The notes beneath the pieces were generated by a model, which saw only the letters and a list, made by a program, of their open reading frames with translations, had not been told where the DNA came from and searched no databases. From the NCBI RefSeq assembly GCF_902713425.1, contig NC_081211.1:11936264-12000263 (forward strand): DNA of 64,000 nt, in the 5' to 3' direction. Positions 33,740-47,154 of this stretch are shown here, piece after piece. Origin of the DNA: Acipenser ruthenus (Eukaryota; Chordata; Actinopteri; Acipenseriformes; Acipenseridae). A program made the position numbers and the translations under genes. The stretch's first letter is position 1; each line of letters begins with the position of its first letter.

Positions 33740-34890
33740 CTGGAGGCAAGACTTCGTATTATATTCGCAATCAGGGAAATGTTCACATTACTGCACACAT
33801 TCAAATCGACACTTGCCCTCTAAAACTTTAAGTTTTCTATCAAATTCGTTTATTTACAAATGACATTGCTTTCTTTTTTTTTTAATTGTGCCCAGAAAGA
33901 CCAAAAGATAAAGTTCTTGGGACTAGGTCAATACTGCCAGCTGCTGCACATACTACTTCTTCTTCTTCGGCACGATACTCCTCTTACACCGTTAAAGCTA
34001 GAAACGCCATTCAAACTTCAAAACGCGTAGACCGGTCTGGAATAGTGTGCTTCTATACAACGTTTTGATATCTTTTAAACTATTAAGATTTTTGTCCTTT
34101 TTTTGTCCATCTTCATTCACTTTAATTGGACTTTTTTCAACATTCTAAATCTCCCCATTGTTTGAAAACTCCCTGACTTCCAACATTCTATTCACTGTAA
34201 ACGATGTAACTTTTGACACAAATGGGCTACTTTGACCACTTTCCCAACAAGACTAAAAGTTAGAGAATATGGAATCATCTTCTACTTCTCTGCTATTCAA
34301 ATCTGAAATCAAAACAGAAATAACTTTTACCAAACAAGAGGTACAGCTGTTTTAGTAACCCCATCAACTTCTTTCAGTAGGCTACTTCCCACTGTTGAAT
34401 TAACTGTCATAGTACTTTGAGCAATTTCAAATTATAGCCCATTCTAAGCATGAGACAATTAATAAACAATGTGTACTAATTGTGTACTAATAGTGTATGA
34501 AATCTTCCTCTACTTCTCTGCTATTCAAATCTGAAATCAGTTCAAAAATATCTTCTCCCAATCAAACGGTACATGTCTGATGAAATGTGGAATCTAACTG
34601 CCCCGCAATCCAAAGTAATAAGGTTGATATAGTAGTCTATCAAAGTAATCAGAAAAATTATTTTACTAAATTTAACTTTGACTGTATGTAACTGCTTTGC
34701 TTAAAAAGTACAACTTTTTAAACTTCTTCCTCTACCAGAAAAATACTTCTAAAGAGCTAAAGCAAGCCCCACAACTTTACTCATAAAGTTATCATCTAGT
34801 TCAGTACAAACATGTTACAAATGAAAGCAAACTTCAAGCCATTTCTATTTATTCTCAAATAACACAAACTCTTCAATTGCTAAAAAATAT
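33740..34890. other. Non-genic AT-rich stretch with a diverged direct repeat
   Basis: Two related segments of about 75 bp (about 34270-34345 and 34498-34575) share CTACTTCTCTGCTATTCAAA and a following TCTGAAATCA. No coding frame, tRNA or transposon end is recognised. It is probably a decayed element. Confidence 0.5.
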
Positions 34891-34944
34891 ATAAAAATCT
34901 CCCTTTGTGCTTCTGGGAAGACGTACGACGGAGGGCGCACTGCA

Positions 34945-35127
34945 GTTCCCTTTCAAGTCGAAGACGACCACCAACATACTTATGGGATATCCCCCTGCCC
35001 TAGAGGTAGGTATACTGAGCTCTCTATATCAGAGCTGCCGAAGGCCCCTTCCTGTGATGACGCACTCGGTCCCGCCTACCGAGGGTACAAAACCGTCACT
35101 CACCGGAAGATCTCCCTCTTTTTCCTT
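34945..35127. repeat. DIRS left inverted terminal repeat, copy 2
   Basis: Positions 34960-35123 are the reverse complement of the right repeat (48460-48622 region). The outer 15 bases differ from the right tip but recur in the internal complementary region. Confidence 0.9.
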
Positions 35128-36007
35128 CTCAAGATGGTAAGGTAGGACCTCTGTGTCTTGAACTGAGCGTGTTGATAGGAAGAGCCCTTATGTCGATTCG
35201 GGTCTGTTGTAGTTCCTGGCATTCGTGCCGAAAGCTGGCTTGCCGCTTTCCTGGAATCAACGACTCTTGAAAAAGACAGTATTTCATCTTTCTGTCTTTC
35301 AGGCCCCCTTCTGGTGGGCTGCTCTCTTCTGTCTGTTGTGTGTGAGCTGCTGTCTGTGCAGCCACCCGCGAATGAGTTGTCTTTTCTAATAGAGAGTTAC
35401 ACAATTTATCCTCCTCGGGGCCAGGCCTGCTGTATCCCCGCTGTCGAGTGACCAAGCCGCGCTCCCTTCCTCGGGGCTAGGTGCTACTGTACCCCCGTCC
35501 GAGCGGAGCCGTCGGCCGAACCTGACCACCACGGTGAGTCGGTTCATGAGCGTTCGGTGTACTCTCTCTCTCTCTTACTTCCTTCTTAAAACTGTGTTTT
35601 AAAAAAAAAAAAGGAAAACTCCCACTGTGGCTTCGGCCTTGTCCCCCCCTGGTATATACCAGGTGTGTGTGTAGACCACGCGGTCAGGGTATGCACTTGC
35701 GTAGTGCCCCCTCTGGTGCTGCGGTACCGCGGCGCGCGCAGGGCCCTGTCTTATCGGACTGCGTAAATTTTGACGCTGGCGTAAAGGGTGGAGCAGGTAC
35801 TGTACTGAGTTCAGTGCGCAGTGTACGCAAGCACCATTCTTGAACGCGTATACGCGCAAGGTGCTTTTCCCCTTTAATAAAGTTACGCACACAGCGCAGG
35901 ATACCCCCGCTGCGCAGAGCGTCTAGAACATTCCACGAGCGACACGTTGCTCGTTGCGTAGGGGCTGTGCTGCTAGCGCATACCTCGTGGTACAGGCTGG
36001 TCTGTGA

Positions 36008-36064
36008 AATATATATATATATCAATATATATGTAATAATAAATATATATATAATAAATATATT

Positions 36065-36140
<76 letters not shown>

Positions 36141-36147
36141 TATATAC
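36008..36147. repeat. (TA)n microsatellite, DIRS copy 2
   Basis: The same tract as in copy 1, about 14 bp longer. Confidence 0.97.
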
Positions 36148-36320
36148 AGACAATGCTGCTCAGGAATTTATCCGTGTCGTCCCATGCCTGTACGGCTTGT
36201 AAAGCCAATATCCCACAAGAGGATGAACATACCCTCTTTGTCCGGTGCTTGGGTGTCCCGCATACCACTATGGCCCTCAAGAGGGATGTGGCCTGTAGAG
36301 TCTGTGAGGCTTTTTAGCCC

Positions 36321-37781
36321 ATGATAAAGGAGGCTCGGTTACAGAGAGCCAGAGAGGGTCCGTCAGCGGCTTTTGGTTCCCCTGACAATGCATTTTTGGG
36401 CTCCATGTCGGAGATACCGAGTGCGCAGCGTAATCGCTCCCCAGCCCCTAAACGGGTTAAGCGCTCTAAGCAAGCGAGGGACATTTTCGACCTGAAAGCG
36501 CAAATGGCTCAGGTCCTGGATCTGTTGTCTAAGCAGGCTGCGGCTTCTGCTCCGGTCCAGCCCCCGCTGCAGCCCCAAGCGTCCTCCCCGCAGGAGAGAC
36601 AGGGATGCGGAAGCCCCCCTCAGCTGACGCAAGAGGACACGCTGTCTATAGCCGCCTCCGGTGATGTGGCTTCACTCTCATTCGACATGCAGGTGGGGGA
36701 CACCCCTTCGGGGGAGGATCCCAGCTCCGAGTACGTGTCGGAAGCCAATTCCACCCCGTTGCCAAGCTCGGTCTCGACTCTGATGGAGCGCGCAGCTGCA
36801 TTGCTGCAGGTCCCCTGGACACCGGCGAATCTACCGCGCCGCTCTGTGTTCCGAACACAGGCGCTGGCTCCCCGCCTGTAGTGTTTTCCGGCTTTCCCGG
36901 ATTTTGTGGAGGAGGTGCGCTCCTCCTGGGATAGACCTGCTTCAGCCCCCAGTATTTCTAAACAAGCGGCACCGCTCTCTTCCTTGGAGAGCGCAGATAA
37001 GCTGGGCCTGGCGGGGTTTCCGCCGGTGGACTCCACCATTGCGGCCCTGGTTAAGGCCCCGCCGGTAGGGTGGCTCGCTAGAGACCCGATGTGCCCTAAC
37101 CCTCAGTGTCGGGTGACGGAGACGCATCTGAAGCTGGCATATGCAGCAGGGGCGCAAGCGACCTGCTTAGCCAATACGGCTAGTGTGCTTACGGCTTATT
37201 TGGATGGAGTCTTGCGTGAGGCCCCACTCCCGGAGCCGGTAGTGTCAGAGCTGCGCCTCCTGTCTGACACACTGCTGCAGATCTCTGGGCTGCAGGGACA
37301 AGCCCTGGGCCGAAGCCTGGCGGGCTTGGTTGTGGCACGTAGACAGCTGTGGCTGTCACAGGCCAGGGTCCCGGACGCGGATAAAGCTGCGTTGCTTGAT
37401 GTGCCCATATCCCCTGGACATACGTTTGGGCCAGCAGTGGAAGAGATTCTACAGAAATCCCTTCGGGACCGGGAGGCTTCCCGTCAGGTAGCCGTGCTGC
37501 TCCCTCCACGCGCTCCGGCGTGGCGCAGGTCGAGCCGTTGGCGGGCCCCCCAGACTCAGACTCGGACCGTCACCAGAACGGTTCCGGTCCCCACAGCCCC
37601 GCGGGGTGACCTAAGGTTTCGCCTCCAAAGCGGTAGGGCTCAACCAGCAGGCAGAGAGAACGCTGGCCGTGGTTGTTCCACATACCAGCGCCCCTGGGGT
37701 CGCACTCAGCAGCACGCTGCATGCTCACCACTACCCACCCAGCCTCAGCCCCAGCCACAGCAGCCTCTACAGGGCCCCTGA
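36321..37781 (+). pseudogene. DIRS gag-like region, copy 2
   Basis: Near-identical to the copy 1 region. Again two overlapping frames rich in Pro, Ala and Gln with no catalytic motif. Confidence 0.65.
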
Positions 37782-37795
37782 AGGTGGGCCTCTGA

Positions 37796-39577
37796 CCCCC
37801 TTCTCGGCACATCAGCTGCAGTACTGGCGCGCTTGCACCTCAGATGTTTGGGTGCGCGCCACCGTGCAAACCGGCTATGCGCTCCAGTTTCGCTCGGGAC
37901 CTCCCCCCTTTCGGGGTGTCATAAATACATTTGTAGCAGACCCCGGGCAAGCCTTGGTACTTCAGGAAGAAGTGGCAGTCTTGCTGCGCAAGCAAGCCAT
38001 TCGTCGAGTAGACCCGGTCTCCCAGGAGGAGGGGTACTACTCAAGATACTTTCTAGTACCCAAAAAAGATGGAGGGGTTCGCCCCATCTTAGATCTGAGG
38101 CTTTTAAACGGGTTTCTGAAAGAGAGAAGGTTCCGAATGCTGACGCACCATCACATCCTCCAGTCCGTCCAGCCAGGCGATTGGTTCACAACCGTGGATT
38201 TACGGGACGCGTACTTCCACATTCCCGTTCGTCCATAGCACAGGAAGTATCTGCGCTTTTCCTCTCAAGGAAGCGCGTACGAGTTTGTTGTGCTGCCGTT
38301 CGGGCTCTCTCTAGCTCCGCGTATGTTTTCAAAGTGCATAGACGCTGTTCTAGCTCCCCTGCGGTTGCAGGGGGTCAGAATCTTGAACTATCTCGACGAC
38401 TGTTTGATCTCTTCCCAGTCTCAGGAGGGAGCTATAGCCCACACTGCAATTGTGACGGAGCATCTGGCCAATCTGGGCTTAGCCTTGAACAATGCAAAGA
38501 GTCGGCTTGCACCAGTGCAATGCACCACATATCTTGGGCTCCGGATGGACTCCAATGTAATGCGCGCATTCCTGTCGGACGACAGGATAACAGCTATTCA
38601 GGATTGCCTCTCCCTGTTTCGACAAGGATCGAGGGTGACATTACAGATGTGCCAGAAGCTGCTGGGTCTGATGGCCGCAGCTACAGTAGCGATTCAGCTG
38701 GGGCTGCTTCGCATGCGTCCGCTGCAGGCGTGGCTCAATGCGTTCCATCTCAACGCCCGACGTTTTAACTCACCAAGTGGTGACAACAGATGCTTCCAGC
38801 CTAGGCTGGGGAGCAGTCTGGGAAGGCAGGGGAGTCCGCGGATCCTTCCCGGACCGCTGGGCACCCTTACACGTGAACATGCTGGAATTGTGGGTAGTGT
38901 TCCTTGCTCTCAATCACTTTCGCCCAGTGCTGAGTGGCGCACATGTGCTGGTCCGGACGGACAGCACAGCGGTAGTGGCGTATATCAATCATCAAGGGGG
39001 CCTTCGGTCTCCGGGGTTACACCGCATAGCTTTCAAGCTACTAGTGTGGGCTCAAGCCAACCTGCTGTCCCTGCGGGCGACGCATATTCAGGGAGTGATG
39101 AACATAGCGGCAGATCTCCTTTCCAGGAGCGGTCCACATCCGTCAGAGTGGCGTCTCCACCCTCAGTCGGTGGAGCGCATTTGGGAACGGTTCGGGAAGG
39201 CGCAGGTCGATCTCTTCGCTTCAGCGGAGACGACGCATTGCCCCCTATGGTACTCCCTCTGTCGCTCAGGCGGTCCACTAGGCGTAGACGCCCTAGCGCA
39301 CGCTTGGCTCAAAGTGCTTTTATACGCCTTTCCTCCTATACCGCTGCTCCCGGCTTTCCTGGGGAAAGTCCGGTCGGAGAAAGCGTCAGTTCTCCTGGTT
39401 GCCCCCAGGTGGCCCAGGAGGATATGGTTTGCGACCCTGTGCCAGTTGCTGATTGGGCAGCCTTGGGAAATCCCGCCTCGCTTGGATCTCCTCACGCAGG
39501 CGCGAGGTACCCTTTGGCACCCGGATCCGGGCAGGTTCCAGTTGTGGGTCTGGCCCCTGAAAGGGACCGCTGGTTAG
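37796..39577 (+). pseudogene. DIRS reverse transcriptase and RNase H region, copy 2
   Basis: Includes the fingers segment KKDGGVRPILDLRLLN, the VDLRDAYFHIP motif, the YLDD box and the RNase H domain. The best-preserved polymerase of the two copies, but still broken. Confidence 0.87.
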
Positions 39578-39923
39578 CCCTGGGGCTGTCAGACGCTGTT
39601 GTGAGCACTATGCAAAATGCTAGGGCAAGCTCCAATAGGGTGGTGTATACCCATAAGTGGAAGTATTTTCATGCCTGGTGTCTGGCTAGGAGCCATGACC
39701 CTATTACGTGCCTGATGCCGGTTATTTTGCAGTTCCTGCAGGACTTGCTCTATGCTGGGAGGTTCCCTTCCACGTTGAAGGTGTATTTGGCGGCCATATC
39801 TGCGTGTCCTCGTAGGAGGACTGCTCTTCCTGAGTGGAGCCTTAACGTTGTACTTGAGGCTCTTGTAACGGCTCCGTTTGAGCCCTTAGACTCCATAGAG
39901 TTGAAGTTCCTGTCTATAAAGAC
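39550..39923 (+). pseudogene. DIRS tyrosine recombinase, first part, copy 2
   Basis: The same N-terminal segment as in copy 1, ending at the identical base where the LTR starts. Confidence 0.85.
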
Positions 39924-40397
39924 TGTAATAGAAATGTTACAGAAAATAGAATTGGCTCGACATAATGTACTGGCATTTTGTACTCCCATAACCTTGCTCA
40001 CATAACCTTGTATGCTTTGCTAAAGATAAGTAACCGCAAGATGCCTACACTGCAGCTGCGGCTGTGAGATAAAAGGATGAGCCAGAACTGTCTTTTTACA
40101 CGTATACCCAAACCACCCATCCTTTTATCTGCTTGTTTAACTATATGCCACGTATGCATAGTTATAAGTTGTTTTTTCTTATATGCTAATATCTGAATCA
40201 TCATTGGCTAACCCTCTGCCTTCCTGACAGTTTTAAGGTATATAAGAAACTGATCTAACTCTGTATGTTGGAACACTGCTCGATGATTATCTAGCACCCT
40301 GTGTGCTGAGAGTGTTCTCAGTTTGCAAACTTAAGAAATAAAGGCCTGTGTGTTTGGAATTCGCAGTCTCTCTTCCTTTATTAGAATTTCCACGACA
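39924..40397 (+). repeat. ERV copy 2, 5' LTR
   Basis: 474 bp. Differs from the copy 1 5' LTR at about one position by eye. Confidence 0.95.
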
Positions 40398-40402
40398 ATT
40401 CT

Positions 40403-40420
40403 TGGCGACCCAGATGGGAC
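40403..40420 (+). promoter_or_regulatory. ERV primer-binding site, copy 2
   Basis: Identical to the copy 1 site and spacing. Confidence 0.7.
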
Positions 40421-40621
40421 GGCTAGCTCCGTTTTCCGATCGTTCCCGGGGACTTTGAGGTTAACCGTGCACGGGGTCTGCTTAGGAGTGGCTCAGGGAA
40501 CAACACTCTGAAATAGTTTCGGAGGAGAAGGACCCGCCTTGAACCCGGCTGGGAGCATCGGTGGACGGATACGCCGTCCCGAACAAAGACAAAGGGTGAG
40601 ACTGGTTTTCCTCATACATAA

Positions 40622-40926
40622 AATAGACCAATTGGTAAGGTTCTGGGAACCTGATAAAACCCGTTCTGGGAACGGGCTGCGCAGAAAGAGTTCTGGGAAC
40701 TCTATTGTCTAGAAGACAAAATTAAGATAGACCACGTGGTTCAGGTTCTGGGAACCTGATAAAACCCGTTCTGGGAACGGGCTGCGCAGAAAGAGTTCTG
40801 GGAACTCTATTGTCTAGAAGACAAAATTAAGATAGACCACGTGGTTCAGGTTCTGGGAACCTGATAAAACCCGTTCTGGGAACGGGCTGCGCAGAAAAGT
40901 TCTGGGAACTTTGTTGTCTAATAGAC
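40622..40926 (+). repeat. ERV leader hairpin array, copy 2
   Basis: The same nine GTTCTGGGAAC hairpins in the same 105-bp frame as in copy 1, with no visible change in any stem. Confidence 0.95.
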
Positions 40927-41306
40927 ATAGAAATCCTGATCCGGAAACAGGTAAATTAAGTGATTCGACTGATCTATGAATAATACTAATAAGTAATTAC
41001 AAATGAAACTAGTTAAAAAAAAAAAAGACATTGTATGAAATACCGAATATTGAACCAAAAATAACAATCGAAAAAATTAAATGCACAGTTAAAAAAAAAA
41101 AAAAAAAAAAAAAAGTCATACTACTAGTGTTGTTGATCAATATACCAAGCGCACTGTTGGATGGTAATTAACAAAAGTCATTTTTCTGTGCAAGTGGAAA
41201 TAAAAATAGGCAGTGATATAGTGTGGATGACAGATAACCGTGTGAATGAGTGAGTGAATGAGTGTTATCTAATAATTGTGTGTGTGCGCGCGTGGTTTTG
41301 ATTACA

Positions 41307-42957
41307 ATGGGGTCAAGTAGTAGTAAAAAGGAGGTCTGTCTCCCGGACCCGCTGGTTGGACCGGGACGAACGATGGCTGATAAATGGGGTCGCGGTGTTG
41401 TAGACCAGGTTGTTCTGTGGCATAAAATAGCTGATTTCCCATTAAAAGGGACCCTGAGTGAAAGAAAATTACAAGAATGTAGGGGAAAGTTAGAAGAGTT
41501 TGAGAAGACAAAGAAAGAGAAAAAGAAAAATAAAGTTGACTGGGATAGTTATAGGAAATGGGAACGAGAAGCTGAACGACAAATAGCATGCAGGCTAAAG
41601 GCATAATGGTAAAAGCAAGTCAGAAAGATAGTACTGAGGAAAAAAAAAAGAAAACAGAGAGAAATAGAGATTACGATGAGGAAAGGGACCCCCCCCCGTA
41701 TTGTGTTCCTGTTTCCACAGCCCCTGCTCCTCAGCCCGACCAGCCCGTCCAGGTCCATCAACAGCCTCCGCCCGCAGCAGAGAGTCCGCTGCCCGCACCT
41801 CCGCCTCTGACATCCACCCCAAGCAACCCGACAGGTTTACAGGGTGGTTCCCGATGGATTTGGTCCCCTTGGTCGCCCCCTGGACTGAGCTCCTTACCAT
41901 CGCCAGAATCCCCCGAGACATCAGGATCTCCCAGCACGCTCACTACACAGTCGAGACCAAAAGGCAATCCGAACAACGCCATTATCCAGGCCCCCTGACA
42001 GCGTACCCAAATCCACAGCCAAGACCGGCAGAAGGACAACCGGGACATAAGGACTGGCTGCCAGAGGTCCTGATTCAGCGCACCTGGAGACAAGATGAGA
42101 TTAAAGACATTGCTAAAGACTTGCCCGACCCAACTAAGGATGCAGTTCAGTTCAGCGAGCAGATGACCCGTCTTGTGCGTCAATACAAACCCTCTGCCGC
42201 TGAAATAGGGCACATTATGCGATGCAAATTAAAGCTTCGCTGGGAGGACATCGAAGATACTTTTGACGAAAATCTGACGTGGAAACCGGCAGGGGATGAA
42301 GAATATCAACCGCAGTTTGAACAGTTGCTGGACAGATTGAAACGGCAATACCCTGCTAAGACCAATTGGGATGCTATACATAGCTGCACACAGCACTCCA
42401 AAGAGTCTCTAGAGGAATATAGACAAAGATTGGAGACGTGCTTCCGCAAACACAGCGGACTCCGACTAGGCACCGATGAATACAACAGTCTTTTAAAAGC
42501 AGCCATAATAAACGGACTCGTACCTGCCCTCAATAAACAGGTACGGATGACATGCATTGGATGGGAGACGGCTCCCCTCATTCAGGTTATCGAACATTGC
42601 AAGCACACTGAAAGACAACAACAGAAGCAAGAGAGCAATCAAAAGACAAAAGCCGAAAAAGGAGTCAAATTGGAAGCAGCTCAGCTGGCTTATTATCAGG
42701 GCAAAGGACCAACCCGAGGCGGATACCAACGCGGACGGGGCGGGCATGGAGGGAGGGGTCGAGGAGGGGGAAGCGGAGGCGGTAGCAACAGAAACTTCCA
42801 CAAACAGGATAAAGACACTAGTTGCTATAATTGTGGCCAGGAAGGACATTTTGCTAGAGAGTGTCAGAGACAGCAGCAACAACAACAAACCAACGGGAGT
42901 AACTGGCAGAGCGCTCCCCCACCGCAAGTAACACTATACAAACCGAAACCAGAATGA
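41307..42957 (+). pseudogene. ERV gag region, copy 2
   Basis: Matrix start MGSSSSKKEV, capsid-like region and CCHC knuckle as in copy 1. Broken. Confidence 0.88.
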
Positions 42958-42999
42958 AATGAGGCAGGGACAGCTGACACCAAAACAGCGAACAAGCAG

Positions 43000-45900
43000 T
43001 ACGTGCTAACTTTTTCTAAACCACAAGAAGCCCCCACCGTTGATCTCTTCGTGAATGGTGAGTCATTTGAATTCTTAATTGATACTGGTGCTGCAATGTC
43101 TGTCATAAATGCTAGAACTATGCATAACCCAATGATATCAAATGAATCAGTAAAAAACAGTGGGAGCCTCGGGAGTAGTATTGAGGGAGAAAATTATGAT
43201 GCCTTAACCCGTACAATATGAAGGGAAAACGTTTATGCATCGGTTTATTTTCTCTGAATGCTGCCCTTGCAACCTAGCGGGACAAGATCTACTATGTAAA
43301 TTCAATTGTGAAATTAAATGTGAGCAAAAAGGAGTTACCGTTTCGTGTCCCTTGATGATGGCCCAAATGATTGAGACCCGTAGTTGGTTCTATTCATGGG
43401 ATATACAAAACGGAGGCGAACAAATTGAGGAATTATTTAAATTGGCTCGACAACATTGGGGTCATGAAACTGGGTTTATATCACCTTATGCCTTACATTG
43501 CACTGCCCTGTACTCACCTTTATCAAGAGATTATTAATTTGAGAAAAAGTGGTTAGCACAACCTCCATTTAACGAAACAATTACGTGCACAGCCTTGTAT
43601 ATAGGTTTACACTTTTGTGTTGCAGCCATTAAACTAAATAGCGATCAGTTTTTACTTTACCACACAACTGACTCTATGCCAAATATAAGCGTAGCAAAAA
43701 ACGATGATGTAGAGTGGAAAGATACTGGTGTCTGGCTTAAGTCTGTGTTGCAGGTGACTGACTGGCAAAGTGAAGACGGGTTCAAATTCTCCCCCAGTGC
43801 TCGCGCTGTTTGCACTCCTTTCTTTTGGGTCGCGCCTGTCCAACGGGGAATCCATGGGGCAGAGAACCGAGATGTGCCCCCTGGGGAGGCACTGGGAGGC
43901 ACGTTTTCACCCTTGCTGATCGGCCTCCCCGATTCTCTATGGGCAGAAGATAAGTATGATATTGGCCTTATGAAAGGGGCAGAGCCCCTAACAGTCACAC
44001 CGAAAAGCACACACCGGCCTAGCCGTGCCCAGTATCCTCTCAGCAAGGAAGCAGAGGAAGGCATTGCTCCTGTGCATGCGTCTTTGGTCTCGCGAGGGGC
44101 CATTGTGCCCTGCCCAGACTCGCATTGCAACACCCCGATTCTTCCGGTCCGCAAAGCCTCGGGAGGATGGCGATTTGTCCAAGACCTCAGGTTAGTAAAT
44201 GACGCAATACATGCAAGGGCCCCTATTGTGCCAAACCCAGTCACTGTTTTGTCAGCTGTTCCCCCGAGTGCAAAGTGGTTTACTGTTATTGATTTAGCAA
44301 ATGCATTCTTCAGCATCCCTGTTGCAAGGGACTCACAGTTTTGGTTTGCTTTCACCTTTATGGGGAAACGATGGACCTGGAGTTATGCCTCAAGGGTTCA
44401 CCGAGTCACCAGCCGTCTTTTCTGCCGCTTTGGCGCAGAATCTGGAGGGCTTTGTTCCCCCTGGTGGAAGCACACTCATACAGTATGTGGATGATTTGCT
44501 TTTATGTTCTGAAACTCAGCACGCATGCAAAACTGATACAAGAGCTCTTTTAGAGTACCTAGCTCGTAATGGCCATAAGGTATAAAAAAAAAAGCTGCAG
44601 CTCGTGTCACCATCTGTAAAATACTTGGGACACGATATTACACCAGAAGGCAGGAAATTGGGCCTGGAGCGTGTCACTGCAATTCTGACACTGCCCCAGC
44701 CTGCCACAAAAAAAAAAAAAATAAATAAAATAAATAACACATGATGACGTTGCTAGGTATGGCTGGCTACTGTAGAGCTTGGATTCCAGATTACGCTGAC
44801 GTAACACAGCCCCTAGCTGACTTGATACATGGCCATAAGATGACTATGAAAGACACAATTGACTGGACTCCTGACGGACTAACTGCCCTCAAAAAAAAAA
44901 CTTAAACAACTCTTGTCCTCTCCGCCCTGTCTTGGGTTACCCGATCACTCTAAACCTTTTAACCTGTTTGTTTGTGAAAAGGGAGGATTCATGTCGGCAG
45001 TACTGACACAAGAGCATGGGGGAAAACAACGTCCTGTGGCTTTTTACTCTAAGCGCCTTGATAACGTAGCCCGAGGGCTAGTCTGTTGCTTGAGAGCGGT
45101 GGCCGCCGCCACTGAAGCTGTGCTGGCTAGTGCTGACCTAGTTGCAATGTGCCCTCTAACTGTACATGTTCCTCATGCAGTACATGCTCTCATTTCACAG
45201 GCCAAGACAGCACATCTGACTCCAGCTCGTCTATTACATTACCAGAATGTATTAATGACCATGTCACATGTTGTGCTAAAACGCTGTACTGTGCTTAACC
45301 CTGCTACACTTCTTCCTACAGAAGCCGATGGAGAGCCTCACGATTGCACCACCTTAGTAGAACAGGTCTGCAAGCCATGACCCGATCTTACTGATGTGCC
45401 CGTATTGAACGCTGCTGTATGTAAATGCCAGGCACACACTAACGCTCATAAGATTTGGCGAGGACCCACTGGGTTGCCTGCCCTTCCCCGTTCATGTTTC
45501 CTTTATGTAGCTAAGATGGCACACGGCCAAGACCATGTGTCAAAGGGAGGGGTGGTGAATGTGGTTAACAATTTTTGGTTTGCTCCAGGTTTTTCTACAT
45601 ATGCTAACCAATTTTGTGCTAAATGTGTGATTTGTATGACCAACAATGTAGGCCGCAGCACGCCCATGTCCGTATCAGCTCATCCGAGGCCTGAGGGCCA
45701 CTTCGAACATGTCATGATGGATTTTATTGAATTAACACCTTGCCAAGGTTACAAGTACTGCCTTGTGATAATTGACGCTTTTTCTAAATGGATTGAAGCA
45801 TTCCCCTGCAGACATGCCACAGCTATGGCAGTAGCAAAAAGCCTGATGAGAGAGATTATACCCCGATGGGGTCTGCCATCTAAATTGACATCTGACAATG

Positions 45901-46526
45901 GTTCTCATTTTGTGAACAGTGTGGTACAGAACATTTCTGAAAGCCTACAAATTGATTTACGCACACACTGTAGCTACCACCCCGCAAGTGGAGGCTTGGT
46001 GGAGAGAGCGAACCAAACAATAAAAACTAAACTAACTAAGCTCATGGCTGAAACAGGGCTCTCCTGGGTTAAAGTATTGCCATTGGCCCTGATGTACATG
46101 CACGGATGCACGCACAGTACTACAGGGCTAGCACCTCATGAAGTATTAACGGGACGCCCAATGTGGATGCTGAACACACCTTTTCCTCAAAATAGGCTCA
46201 CCCTAATGGGATGTGAGGATGAAATGGTAAAATACTGTGCTGCTCTTAACAATGTTCTGAAGTCTATTTTTCCCAGGGTAAAAGCTGCCCTACCCGAACC
46301 GAAGGAAGGGGCGCTCCACAAGCTCCTGCCAGGGGACTGGGTGATCATCAAAGACCTCCGCCGGAAGCATTGGCATCAACAACTTTGGACAGGTCCGTTC
46401 CAGGTGCTCCTGACAACGCAGACAGCGGTGAAAGTCGCTGAACGATCAACGTGGGTCCACGCCAGCCATTGCAGAAAAGTGCCCTATAGCTCGAAGGGAG
46501 ATGTATCGCCCCCTGGAACAACGTAG
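43000..46526 (+). pseudogene. ERV pro-pol region, copy 2
   Basis: Protease LIDTGAAMSV, the YVDD reverse transcriptase, RNase H segment and integrase in the same order as copy 1. Broken in several places. Confidence 0.9.
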
Positions 46527-46994
46527 ACGGCTCGGATGGCCTTGGGACAGTCAGCTTTGGACCCCCAGAGTCCTGACTGTTATTTTTCTTGGCAGCATAT
46601 TAACTGTGTTTCTCATCTGGCTCTTAACTGAACTTAAAGATAATAAAAAAGAGCCAGATATTACAAACCACAGCTACACTGAAAATCGCACAGAACTCAG
46701 AACAAAAAGAACATTGCACACATGGAGTGCAGAACATGATCGAAAACATGCGGACAATGGTTGGTGGGCAATGCTCAACCATACTGTACGGAACACTTTG
46801 AACATTACTGACACTGGTTTATATATGGCGTAGTGATATTGTTGTTGTTTTTGCTTATCATAACCTGCATGAAAAAGTTATGTACTAAAACTGTTGACAC
46901 TGTTTTAAACATGCCCCTGCTTACTAATGATGACCAGTGTAATGATTCAAATGATGACCCTTTCAACAAAATGGCAGATGACCTGATGAGTTAA
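46501..46994 (+). pseudogene. ERV env remnant, copy 2
   Basis: Same reduced env as copy 1, overlapping the integrase end. Confidence 0.65.
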
Positions 46995-47154
46995 GATAGT
47001 GGGGAAAATCTGCAAGCAGGATACGTTGGGTCGTCACTTTATTCATATTACACTACATGTTAAACTTTGTAAATCTCGCTTTAACTTGTACTATTGTGTG
47101 TGTTTGAATCCATTTTCTGAATAAGGTTGAGACAAAGTCTCAAAAGGGAGGGAA

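Larger units (their letters stand above)
33320..34944. repeat. tRNA array unit 4, left part
   Basis: Starts with the iMet-upstream spacer and iMet. It then leaves unit homology at about 33740 and returns to it only at about 34890 (AAAATCTCCCTTTGTG..), just before the DIRS. The intervening stretch has no gene that I can see. Confidence 0.75.
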
